From Tenacibaculum sp. MAR_2009_124 (GTDB lineage: Bacteria > Bacteroidota > Bacteroidia > Flavobacteriales > Flavobacteriaceae), in assembly GCF_900105455.1 (NCBI RefSeq), contig NZ_FNSF01000001.1, positions 1,059,001 through 1,123,000 of the forward strand: a DNA stretch of 64,000 nt, given 5' to 3'. A model generated the notes under the pieces. It had not been told where the DNA came from. It searched no databases and worked only from the letters and a program-made list of their open reading frames with translations. Both the position numbers and the translations under genes were made by a program. How positions within the stretch are numbered: the first letter of the stretch is position 1; each line of letters begins with the position of its first letter. Shown piece after piece: positions 8,830-16,663 of the stretch.

Positions 8830-9207
8830 ATGTCGAGTCAATTAAAATGTGTAGTATCAATTATAAACAATACCAAACATGTGATGCTCAGAAACAACGA
8901 CCCTGTGAGCAAAAAGGGCACGTATAAATCTAAACCTCCAAATGTAATAAGTTCAAGTAAAAGTATACAGTTTGAATTAGTAGAAACCTTTCCAAAATCA
9001 GGAACATCTGGACTTTGTGAATATTATGTGTCACACCCTAATGGAACCAGCTTAATTCAATTTAGTTATAGTTGCCCTTCTTTATCGGATAATAAAGCCG
9101 ATGCTATCATACTTTCAGGAAGAACTAACGATTTAGAAATTCAAATGATACCTAATCCACTTCCAGGAGGAGGACATCCAAATAAAATAGAATTTACAAT
9201 ATTTTAA
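8830..9207 (+). CDS. Aegerolysin-like small protein
   Basis: A 125-residue beta-rich protein with no signal peptide, as in aegerolysins, which are usually 130-150 residues. Visible similarity to that family: an opening strand VVSIINNTKHVMLRN, a central GTSGLCEYYV strand that matches the G-T-x-G turn, and IQFSYSCPSLSDN that matches the aegerolysin FYWDCPW block. It ends in an IEFTIF strand. Known aegerolysins bind specific membrane lipids and form pores together with a partner protein. It sits 78 bp after the actinoporin-like gene, beyond a hairpin, and 12 bp before a phosphoesterase gene. The assignment is tentative; an unrelated beta-sandwich is the alternative. Confidence 0.45.
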   Translation: MSSQLKCVVSIINNTKHVMLRNNDPVSKKGTYKSKPPNVISSSKSIQFELVETFPKSGTSGLCEYYVSHPNGTSLIQFSYSCPSLSDNKADAIILSGRTNDLEIQMIPNPLPGGGHPNKIEFTIF

Positions 9208-9219
9208 AATACATAATTT

Positions 9220-10779
9220 ATGTCGGAGATAAATCCCTTTGTTACCACAAGAAACCCCTTGCTAGCTCAATGGCAATCTTCTGCTTTTAAAATTGTAAAA
9301 GAAGAAATAAAAGATAATAATCCTACAATTTCTGAGAGAAAGTTAATTATCGAAGCCCATAATCACCCAATAATTCAAGGAGTTAATTTACATGCGACTC
9401 ATTTTAATGAAGGTAATAAAATAGCTTTACAACAAGATGTCAACGCTTATGAAAACATGATTAATGCTTTGTTATCAGAGCATTATTTTAACGAATCACT
9501 TAATTTGTTGAACAAGAATGAAACTAACTTAGAGAAGAAGTTAGTTGAAGAAATTAAAACACCTTTTGGATTTCCTTTTAGTGATTATATTATCGATAAA
9601 TGGATACAATGTGCCTATATATGGTTAAAGCAGGCGAATCCCAATAACTCGCCATATATAAAGGTTGATAACAATGGAGGTTTTGATTCTGATTTTCAAG
9701 TATTCGAAATACCAAACAATTCAAAACTAGTTGTTTTGGGTGATTTTGGTACTGGATTAAACGATTCTATAGCTATGTTAACTAGTATTTTAAGAGAGTT
9801 AAGTCCTGATTTTATAATCCATTTAGGAGATATTTATTATTCTGGTACTGAGGAAGAATGCCAAACCTATGTTAATACATTTAATAAAGCCTTTGAGCTT
9901 GCAAATAAAAAAGTTCCTGTATTTTCTATTCCAGGGAATCATGAATATTATTCAGGTGGTTATGGTTTTTTCAACAAAGTAATTAAAATAAACAAGGAAA
10001 ATGGCTTTTTGAAATACGATCAAAAAGCGAGTTATTTTAGTTTAAGAACTCAAGATGGTGACTGGCAATTTTTAGGAATGGATAGTGGACTGAACTCTGT
10101 GAAAAATAATATTGCGATTAATTTATTTAAATTGATTGAGTCTAGAAGTTTTAAATTCAGTGATTTAAACCCAGATTATGGGCCATGGTTAGAGTTTGAT
10201 GAAGCCAAATGGCATAGAGATAAGCTAGAAAATTTTAATGGAGAAACAATCTTATTATCACATCATCAGTTATTTTCGGCAGAAGAGCAAATAAATGGTG
10301 AATCAAATGTTTCCTATTTAACCGGAACCGATGTAAAAAGATTAAAATATTTAAATGAAAATTTGTTAAATGTCTTTAGTCCTTATTTTTCAAAAATTTC
10401 TGCTTGGTATTGGGCTCATGAACATCACATGGAAATATTTAAAAAAGAGCAATTAGGTTTGAAAAAAGGACGACTAATTGGAAATAGTGGCTATGAAGAA
10501 TGGAAAGGGCAAGAAGTTTATAGAGAAACAGATTCGCCATTTTTAAGAGAACAATCAAATCCCAAACTAGGGGTGAGTTCTGTGCAGTTCAATTCTAAAG
10601 AATACGAGTTTTACAATCATGGTTTTGCTATGATTTCTGTAAATAAAGACGTGGGCAAGACTTCTTACTATGAATACCCTGTATTGTCACCAAATAAGCC
10701 ATTAAAAGAGCCTTTTCCTCAAATAATGAAATTTAAGTTTGGGGAGGAAATACTTTTTGAAAAGGTTCCTACAATTTAA
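9220..10779 (+). CDS. Purple-acid-phosphatase-like metallophosphoesterase
   Basis: A 519-residue enzyme with the full five-block metal site of the calcineurin-like superfamily: GDFG (Asp175), GDIYY (Asp204), GNHEYY (Asn240), LSHHQ and AHEHH. The first block lacks the D-x-H histidine and the second carries a Tyr, as in purple acid phosphatases. A ~165-residue N-terminal region is of unknown fold and there is no signal peptide, so the protein is probably cytosolic unless exported by another route. It begins 12 bp after the aegerolysin-like gene, so the two are likely co-transcribed. The substrate is unknown; a phosphomonoester or phospholipid head group is plausible. A shared terminator follows. 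Confidence 0.85.
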   Translation: MSEINPFVTTRNPLLAQWQSSAFKIVKEEIKDNNPTISERKLIIEAHNHPIIQGVNLHATHFNEGNKIALQQDVNAYENMINALLSEHYFNESLNLLNKNETNLEKKLVEEIKTPFGFPFSDYIIDKWIQCAYIWLKQANPNNSPYIKVDNNGGFDSDFQVFEIPNNSKLVVLGDFGTGLNDSIAMLTSILRELSPDFIIHLGDIYYSGTEEECQTYVNTFNKAFELANKKVPVFSIPGNHEYYSGGYGFFNKVIKINKENGFLKYDQKASYFSLRTQDGDWQFLGMDSGLNSVKNNIAINLFKLIESRSFKFSDLNPDYGPWLEFDEAKWHRDKLENFNGETILLSHHQLFSAEEQINGESNVSYLTGTDVKRLKYLNENLLNVFSPYFSKISAWYWAHEHHMEIFKKEQLGLKKGRLIGNSGYEEWKGQEVYRETDSPFLREQSNPKLGVSSVQFNSKEYEFYNHGFAMISVNKDVGKTSYYEYPVLSPNKPLKEPFPQIMKFKFGEEILFEKVPTI

Positions 10780-10783
10780 ACAA

Positions 10784-10820
10784 ACAAAAAAATCAAGAGT
10801 ATTACCCTTGATTTTTTTGT
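10784..10820. terminator. Bidirectional intrinsic terminator
   Basis: A perfect 14-bp inverted repeat (ACAAAAAAATCAAG / CTTGATTTTTTTGT) around a 9-base loop lies between the convergent phosphoesterase and urocanase genes. The A and T tracts make it functional in both directions. Confidence 0.85.
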
Positions 10821-10836
10821 TTATAAATATTTCAAA

Positions 10837-12834
10837 TTAGAATAAATCTTCTAATAATGAATCCTCTACTAAATTAGCTACGGTTACTTTAAGATTAGGA
10901 GTACGTTGCATTTCACGTTTAATAGCGAATAAAGCTTCTTTATTTCTAGCCCAACTTCTTCTAGCAATACCGTTATTAACATCGTAAAATAACATCTTTT
11001 TTAAGCGAGCATCAGCCTCTGGAGTTCCATCTAACAACATACCAAAGCCTCCATTCATAACTTCACCCCAGCCAACACCACCTCCATTGTGGATGGATAC
11101 CCAAGTAGCTCCTCTAAAGCTATCTCCAATAACATTGTGAATGGCCATGTCAGCAGTAAATTTACTTCCATCGTAAATATTAGAAGTTTCTCTATAAGGA
11201 GAGTCAGTTCCACTTACATCATGATGATCTCTACCTAATACCACGGGGCCTATTTTTCCTTCCGCAATAGCATTGTTAAAAGCCTCTGCGATTTTAGCAC
11301 GTCCTTCAGCATCGGCATATAAAATACGAGCTTGAGAACCAACGACCATCTTGTTTTTCTTAGCATCTTTGATCCAAGTAATATTATCTTGCATCTGTAA
11401 TTGAATCTCTTGAGGAGAGTTTTCCATAATTTCTTGTAAAACAGTCGCGGCAATTTCATCAGTAGTATCTAAATCCTCCGACTTTCCTGAAGTACAAACC
11501 CAACGAAAAGGACCAAATCCGTAATCGAAACACATAGGACCTAAAATATCTTGAACATACGATGGGTATTTAAAATCGATTCCATTTTCTGCCATTACTT
11601 CGGCTCCAGCTCTAGAACTTTCTAATAAGAAGGCATTTCCATAATCGAAGAAATAGGTTCCTCTTTCAGTATGCTTATTAATAGCTGCGGCATGACGACG
11701 CAGTGTTTTTTGAACTTCTTGTTTAAATACTTCAGGCTCTTCTCTAATTAGCCTATTAGACTCTTCATAAGATATATCAGCAGGATAGTACCCCCCAGTC
11801 CAAGGAATGTGTAAAGAAGTTTGATCAGAACCTACATGGATAAAAATTTCTTCTTCGTAAAATCGCTCCCATACATCAACAATGTTTCCTATAAAAGCTA
11901 TTGATACAACTTCTTCTTTTAGTTGTGCTTCACGAACACGTGAAACTAATTCATCTATGGTATCAATTAGGATATCAACCCAACCCTGTTCATGTCGTTT
12001 AGTTGCTGCTTTTGGATTTACTTCTGCAGCAATAGTAATGCAATTGGCTATATTTCCTGCTTTTGGTTGAGCTCCACTCATTCCTCCTAAACCAGCAGTC
12101 AAGAATATTTTTCCTTTAGGAGTATCTCCTTTTTGTAATATTTTACGGAAAGCGTTCATTACAGTAATGGTAGTTCCGTGAACAATTCCTTGAGGCCCAA
12201 TATACATATAAGAACCAGCGGTCATTTGACCATATTGTGTAACACCTAATGCATTAAACTTCTCCCAATCATCAGGAGATGAATAATTAGGGATCATCAT
12301 TCCGTTGGTAACTATTACTCTTGGTGATTCTTTAGAAGAAGGAAATAACCCCATTGGATGGCCAGAATAAATATGAAGTGTTTGTTCGTCAGACATGGTT
12401 GCTAAATACTGCATTGTTAACAGATATTGCGCCCAATTTTGGAAAACAGCTCCATTACCTCCGTAGGTAATTAATTCTTCTGGGTGTTGTGCTACAGCTG
12501 GATCTAAGTTATTTTGAATCATTAGCATAATTGAAGCCGCTTGTAACGATTTCGCTGGATATTCTGCTATATCTCTAGCATGTATAGCATAATTCGGCTT
12601 AAAACGATACATGTAAATTCGCCCAAAATCATTCAATTCTTGAGCAAATTCAGTCGCTAACTCATAATGCCATTCAGCAGGAAAATAACGTAAAGCATTT
12701 CTGATAGCTAATTGCTTCTCTTCCTTTGATAAAATATCTTTTCTTTTAGGAGCTCTATTGATTCCTTCAGGATAAGCTCTTTTTTCAGGTAATTCTGACG
12801 GAATTCCCTGTACTATTAATTCTTTGAATATCAT
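10837..12834 (-). CDS. hutU: Urocanate hydratase
   Basis: A 665-residue urocanase converting urocanate to imidazolone propionate, with tightly bound NAD. Recognisable blocks are TYGGNGAVFQNWAQY, YSGHPMGLFPS, GGMSGAQPKA, RHHDVSGTDSPYRE-like motifs and a terminal WARN segment. It is about 110 residues longer than the classical bacterial enzyme (about 555). The extra N-terminal region (NALRYFP, FAQELNDFGRIYMYRF) matches the animal UROC1 form, which is also found in Bacteroidota. It begins 2 bp after hutH, so it is the second step of the same operon. The later genes hutI and hutG are not in this window. Confidence 0.96.
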   Translation of the reverse strand: MIFKELIVQGIPSELPEKRAYPEGINRAPKRKDILSKEEKQLAIRNALRYFPAEWHYELATEFAQELNDFGRIYMYRFKPNYAIHARDIAEYPAKSLQAASIMLMIQNNLDPAVAQHPEELITYGGNGAVFQNWAQYLLTMQYLATMSDEQTLHIYSGHPMGLFPSSKESPRVIVTNGMMIPNYSSPDDWEKFNALGVTQYGQMTAGSYMYIGPQGIVHGTTITVMNAFRKILQKGDTPKGKIFLTAGLGGMSGAQPKAGNIANCITIAAEVNPKAATKRHEQGWVDILIDTIDELVSRVREAQLKEEVVSIAFIGNIVDVWERFYEEEIFIHVGSDQTSLHIPWTGGYYPADISYEESNRLIREEPEVFKQEVQKTLRRHAAAINKHTERGTYFFDYGNAFLLESSRAGAEVMAENGIDFKYPSYVQDILGPMCFDYGFGPFRWVCTSGKSEDLDTTDEIAATVLQEIMENSPQEIQLQMQDNITWIKDAKKNKMVVGSQARILYADAEGRAKIAEAFNNAIAEGKIGPVVLGRDHHDVSGTDSPYRETSNIYDGSKFTADMAIHNVIGDSFRGATWVSIHNGGGVGWGEVMNGGFGMLLDGTPEADARLKKMLFYDVNNGIARRSWARNKEALFAIKREMQRTPNLKVTVANLVEDSLLEDLF

Positions 12835-12836
12835 GG

Positions 12837-14327
12837 TTAGGCTACTTTAAATGCTTGTTCTTTTATTAATTCAATTAGGGCATAGATATCATCTTTTAAT
12901 ATTCTATCATCTTCTAACTTTGCTACTTTACTTCTAATTATCGCAAAGTTCTCTTCTATGATATCAGAAAAAGTATTAGGTCTTCTAAATTCCATAGCTT
13001 GTGCAGCATACATAAATTCAATCGCAAATATTTTTTCTAAATTCCCTAAAATTTGATTGAATTTTCTACTAGAAATACTCCCCATAGAAACGTGATCTTC
13101 TTGCCCCATAGATGTTGGAACGCTATCTGCAGAAGGAGGGAAGCATAGAGATTTGTTTTCCGTTACTAATGCTGCTGTGGTGTACTGTGGAATCATAAAC
13201 CCTGAATTTAAACCTCCAGCGTTTGTTAATAAACGAGGCAATCCATATTTCCCTTCCAATAATAAATAACATCTTCTATCAGAGATGTTTCCTAATTCAG
13301 AAGCAGCAATTGACGCATAATCAAGTGCCATTGCTAAAGGTTGCCCATGAAAATTACCTCCAGATATTGCTTCGGTTTCACTTAAAACAATTGGATTATC
13401 TGTTACAGAGTTCATTTCAATTTCAGCCAATTCCTTTAAATGCGCATAGGCATTTCTTGATGCTCCATGAACTTGAGGCATACAGCGAATTGAATATGGA
13501 TCTTGAACACGCTCACATTCGAAATGCGCTTCTAAATTTTGAGAACCGTCTAAAAGTGTTCTAATTCGTTCAGCAACCTTTAAATTACCTTTAAATGGCC
13601 TTATCGTGTGTAATTCTTCTCTAAAAGGTGAGCTACTTCCTTGAAATCCTTCTAAAGACATGGTTCCAGCAACATCTGCCAAATCCAACAAGTATTCCAT
13701 TTTCTTTAATCCAGTAATTGCATGAGAAAGAATAAATTGTGTACCATTGATCAATCCTAATCCTTCTTTAGCACTTAATTCGATAGGTTGTAAATTGTGC
13801 TCTTTTAAAACTTTTCCAGCTGCTACAATTTCGTTTCCTACCCAAAAGTCACCTTCTCCAAATAATGGTAAAAATAAATGTGATAAAGGCGCTAAATCAC
13901 CTGAAGCTCCAACAGAACCTTGCTCAGGAACAATTGGTGATAAGTTGTTTTCAATAAAGTAAATGATACGTTCAATTACTTCCAGTCTTACTCCTGAAAA
14001 ACCTTGCGACAAGGCATGCACCTTGGTAATCATCATTAATTTTGATAAAAACTGATCGATAGGGTTACCAACACCTACTGCATGGGTAATCAATAAGTTT
14101 TTTTGAAGTAAACTCGTTTCTTCTGGAGAAATTTGAGTATCGCATAAAGGCCCGAACCCTGTGTTTATTCCATATACTGCTTTGTCAGATGCCGCCATGG
14201 TTTCTACTTTGGCTCTACAAATATTTATATTGTTGATGGCTTCATCGGTAAGTCCAGCTTCTAATTGGTTTTTAGCGATGGCAACAACTTTATCAACTGT
14301 TAGTGTATCAATTCCGTATTTAAACAT
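12837..14327 (-). CDS. hutH: Histidine ammonia-lyase
   Basis: A 496-residue lyase that deaminates L-histidine to urocanate. The MIO prosthetic group would form from Ala141-Ser142-Gly143 in the GSVGASGDLAPLSH motif. A Tyr at residue 52 in the VYGINTGFG segment and a GQPLAMALDY stretch are also as expected. Length is normal for the family (about 500-510). hutU follows after 2 bp, and a GNAT gene ends 27 bp upstream, so the transcript probably starts ahead of the GNAT gene near 14920. Confidence 0.97.
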   Translation of the reverse strand: MFKYGIDTLTVDKVVAIAKNQLEAGLTDEAINNINICRAKVETMAASDKAVYGINTGFGPLCDTQISPEETSLLQKNLLITHAVGVGNPIDQFLSKLMMITKVHALSQGFSGVRLEVIERIIYFIENNLSPIVPEQGSVGASGDLAPLSHLFLPLFGEGDFWVGNEIVAAGKVLKEHNLQPIELSAKEGLGLINGTQFILSHAITGLKKMEYLLDLADVAGTMSLEGFQGSSSPFREELHTIRPFKGNLKVAERIRTLLDGSQNLEAHFECERVQDPYSIRCMPQVHGASRNAYAHLKELAEIEMNSVTDNPIVLSETEAISGGNFHGQPLAMALDYASIAASELGNISDRRCYLLLEGKYGLPRLLTNAGGLNSGFMIPQYTTAALVTENKSLCFPPSADSVPTSMGQEDHVSMGSISSRKFNQILGNLEKIFAIEFMYAAQAMEFRRPNTFSDIIEENFAIIRSKVAKLEDDRILKDDIYALIELIKEQAFKVA

Positions 14328-14354
14328 TTTTCGTAACGTTTTTATTTAGTAGTG

Positions 14355-14885
14355 TTATATTCTATTTAATTTTAAGACCATTCGATCCATTCCTCTTAGT
14401 TCTTCTTTAAAACCAGGTTCGTCAATTCGTGTTTTACTGTGAAATTCGAAGCCTAATTTTTCGTAAAAGCCAATAGCGTCGTCATTTGATTCTACAACAG
14501 ACAAGAAAAATTGTTTTTTTCCTAAATTTCTAATTAAGCCTATGAGCTCTTTCATAGCTTGTTTACCAATTCCTTTGCCGCTATATTCAGGCAGCATATA
14601 AATTTTTTCAAGTTCACTATCATGATTACTTTTAGACGTTATGTGATCTTTTATAAAGTTATTAAGTTTTATAAATCCGACATTAGCTCCATTGTGTTGG
14701 ATAAAATAAAAAAGATGATCGACCCCTTCTATGTCGGACTTTAAACCAATATAACCCGCTTCCTTATGCAAGTATTGCTCCATTCCATCTTCAATCCAAT
14801 GATTTGAAAATACAGAAGAATATGCCTTGACATATATTTTCTGCAATTCAGAAATATCATTTGTTGTTATGCTTTTCAATATCAT
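14355..14885 (-). CDS. GNAT-family N-acetyltransferase
   Basis: A 176-residue GNAT protein. The acetyl-CoA-binding signature is in the segment YSGKGIGKQAMKEL, preceded by a LEKIYMLPEY strand and followed by FFLSVVESNDDAIGFYEKLGFEF, the usual motif B. The acceptor is unknown. It is the first gene of the strand group GNAT-hutH-hutU, 27 bp ahead of hutH, and shares its upstream region with the divergent LysR gene. A role linked to histidine or an imidazole derivative is possible by position only. Confidence 0.88.
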   Translation of the reverse strand: MILKSITTNDISELQKIYVKAYSSVFSNHWIEDGMEQYLHKEAGYIGLKSDIEGVDHLFYFIQHNGANVGFIKLNNFIKDHITSKSNHDSELEKIYMLPEYSGKGIGKQAMKELIGLIRNLGKKQFFLSVVESNDDAIGFYEKLGFEFHSKTRIDEPGFKEELRGMDRMVLKLNRI

Positions 14886-14921
14886 ATTAAATCATCTTTT
14901 TTAGAGTTATGGGAGGTTTTA

Positions 14922-14950
14922 CAAATTTATCACTATTTTTGATAGACAAC
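14922..14950 (-). promoter_or_regulatory. Bacteroidota-type promoter for GNAT-hutH-hutU
   Basis: On the minus strand a TAAATTTG hexamer-like -7 element (14922-14929) matches TAnnTTTG exactly. It is preceded after 17 bp by GTTG, three of four bases of the -33 TTTG element. The spacer contains most of the LysR-type operator, so binding there would affect this promoter directly. Confidence 0.5.
14928..14944. promoter_or_regulatory. LysR-type operator between divergent genes
   Basis: The perfect interrupted palindrome TATCA-N7-TGATA contains a T-N11-A core, the consensus of LysR-type regulator boxes. It lies 36 bp before the lysR start and between the -7 and -33 elements of the hut-side promoter. 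This position suits autoregulation plus control of the hut operon. Confidence 0.5.
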
Positions 14951-14979
14951 AATATTAATTAAAGCACAAATTAATAACT

Positions 14980-15867
14980 ATGAGTTATCAATTAGAGTTA
15001 CGGCATTTCAAGTATTTCTTGGCAGTTGCAGAAGAATTACACTATCGAAGAGCAGCAGAAAAGTTATTTATTTCGCAACCAGGTTTAAGTAAACAAATTA
15101 AACAATTAGAAGAAAATTTAGGAGTTCAGCTATTCGAGAGGCATAATAGAAAAGTAGCTTTAACTAAAGCTGGGGAATATTTAAAAGTGGAAATCACTAA
15201 AAATTTAAAGAACTTAGATAACATCCTGAACCATGCAAAATTAATTAATACGGGAAAAGATGGTAATTTAAAGTTTGGTTATGTTGGGTCGGCAATGCAA
15301 GACATTATTCCAAATTTGCTGGTACGATTAAATCAGCAGTACCCCAATATTACTTTTGGTTTAAAGGAAATGGATAATCAAAGCCAGCTTGAAAGTTTAT
15401 TATCTAATAAAATAGATATTGGTTTTGTTCGTGTGGAAAAGGTACCAAAGAGCATTGAAAGAAAAACCGTTTTAAAAGAATCGTTTTGCTTAGTACTTCC
15501 AAAAAATCATCAAATAAATTCTTATAATTTTAAATCATTGAAAGAGTTCCAAACGGAGTCTTTTATTCTGTTTGATTCTAAGTATAGTGTTTCCTATTAT
15601 GAAAAAGTAATGGAAATATTTCAACAATATCGATTTACACCAATAGTTTCTCATAATACTATTCATGCGGAATCTATTTATAAACTAGTTGAGAATGGAT
15701 TTGGTATTTCAATTGTTCCGAAGTCTTTAACCAAAACAAATTACACAGGGATTCAGTTTATAGAATTAAATAGAATTCCTCAACGTACTACGTTATCTGC
15801 CGTTTGGAGTAGGGAAAATCGAAACCCAGTAATACAAAACGCGATTAACTTATTGCATTCATTTTAG
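14980..15867 (+). CDS. LysR-family transcriptional regulator
   Basis: A 295-residue LysR regulator. An N-terminal winged helix-turn-helix (residues 7-65) includes the signature LHYRRAAEKLFISQPGLSKQIKQLE. A periplasmic-binding-protein-like effector domain (about 92-290) follows. It is closest in pattern to the CynR/BenM-type group. It is divergent from GNAT-hutH-hutU with 94 bp between, which contain a TATCA-N7-TGATA box. The effector may be histidine or urocanate if it controls the hut genes, but this is inference from position. Confidence 0.92.
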   Translation: MSYQLELRHFKYFLAVAEELHYRRAAEKLFISQPGLSKQIKQLEENLGVQLFERHNRKVALTKAGEYLKVEITKNLKNLDNILNHAKLINTGKDGNLKFGYVGSAMQDIIPNLLVRLNQQYPNITFGLKEMDNQSQLESLLSNKIDIGFVRVEKVPKSIERKTVLKESFCLVLPKNHQINSYNFKSLKEFQTESFILFDSKYSVSYYEKVMEIFQQYRFTPIVSHNTIHAESIYKLVENGFGISIVPKSLTKTNYTGIQFIELNRIPQRTTLSAVWSRENRNPVIQNAINLLHSF

Positions 15868-15957
15868 TATAAAATACACAAGCCAAAAAAGTTTCAAAAC
15901 GTATAATACAAACTAGCCATTTCTTACTATAATCAAAACTATACATAATTTCTAGTA

Positions 15958-16407
15958 TTAACTCCTAACTTTAATACTCCATGTAAATTTAAATTCGGCG
16001 ACAATATCCTTTGATTCATCCGTCCCTGTGCTGGTTAAGTCAAATTTTTTAGGAGTATTATGTGTTATTGCATTTTGAATAGCTTCTTCAATTTTTTGAC
16101 CATCATGGCACGTAAAAATTATTTTACCAACGGCTTTTTTTGTGAAAAGAACTTCACTTTTTACAACCAACGAGGCTATGCTTTTCCCCGATGATTCAAT
16201 TTTACTTAATAACATTAATCCTCCAGCAAACTCAGCGGCCATTCCTTCTACTGCCCAAAACATTGAACCAAAAGGGTTTTGATTAAGGAAATCTAGTTCT
16301 ACTTTCGTTTTAAATGTTTGGTTATTATAACTTTCAAAACGAACTCCCGCTATCCAAGCAATGGGAATTTTTGTTTGTAAAATAGTATTAAATTTCTCTT
16401 CGTTCAT
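15958..16407 (-). CDS. DUF4442 hotdog-fold thioesterase-like protein
   Basis: A 149-residue single-domain protein. The central block NPFGSMFWAVEGMAAEFAGGLM matches the DUF4442/YiiD-C branch of the hotdog thioesterase superfamily. The rest is beta-rich, with no signal peptide or membrane segment. Catalysis would rely on backbone amides and a polar residue of the central helix; a substrate acyl-CoA is plausible but unproven. It is flanked by the LysR gene (convergent) and by a decayed coding stretch upstream, so no operon partner is evident. It might act on acyl-CoA products of the operon at 16664-24808. Confidence 0.75.
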   Translation of the reverse strand: MNEEKFNTILQTKIPIAWIAGVRFESYNNQTFKTKVELDFLNQNPFGSMFWAVEGMAAEFAGGLMLLSKIESSGKSIASLVVKSEVLFTKKAVGKIIFTCHDGQKIEEAIQNAITHNTPKKFDLTSTGTDESKDIVAEFKFTWSIKVRS

Positions 16408-16437
16408 CTTACCTATAAATTAAACTTAAAAAACTAA

Positions 16438-16655
16438 CTAATCTTTATTCATGACTTCATAAACTGAAGCATATTCTTTTAAACTAAGTAGAGATATACT
16501 TTCCTTAAAGACTATATAGCTTTAGTTAATTCTTTAATTTTTCGGGCTATTTCAATTCCTGTATATTCTTCTACGAATTTCCTATATCTTTATATTGATA
16601 TAAATGTTACTTCATTTGCAGCAATGCATTTAACCATTGACTTGTTACTGTTCAT
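16438..16655 (-). pseudogene. Decayed small coding remnant
   Basis: Reading leftward from an ATG at 16653-16655, 21 codons are followed by one in-frame TAA. The same frame then continues with codon-like text (RYRKFVEEYTGIEIARKIKE) to a TAG at 16512-16514. A second frame continues without a gap (VFKESISLLSLKEYASVYE) to a TAG at 16438-16440. Charged, helix-like sequence across a stop and a frameshift suggests the 3' end of a lost gene, downstream of the GMC oxidoreductase gene. Family not recognised; chance is possible in so short a stretch. Confidence 0.35.
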
Positions 16656-16663
16656 AACAGTAT

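Noticed and set aside
13223..13564. A 113-codon frame on the plus strand inside hutH.
   Set aside because: Lies entirely within a clear histidine ammonia-lyase gene on the minus strand.
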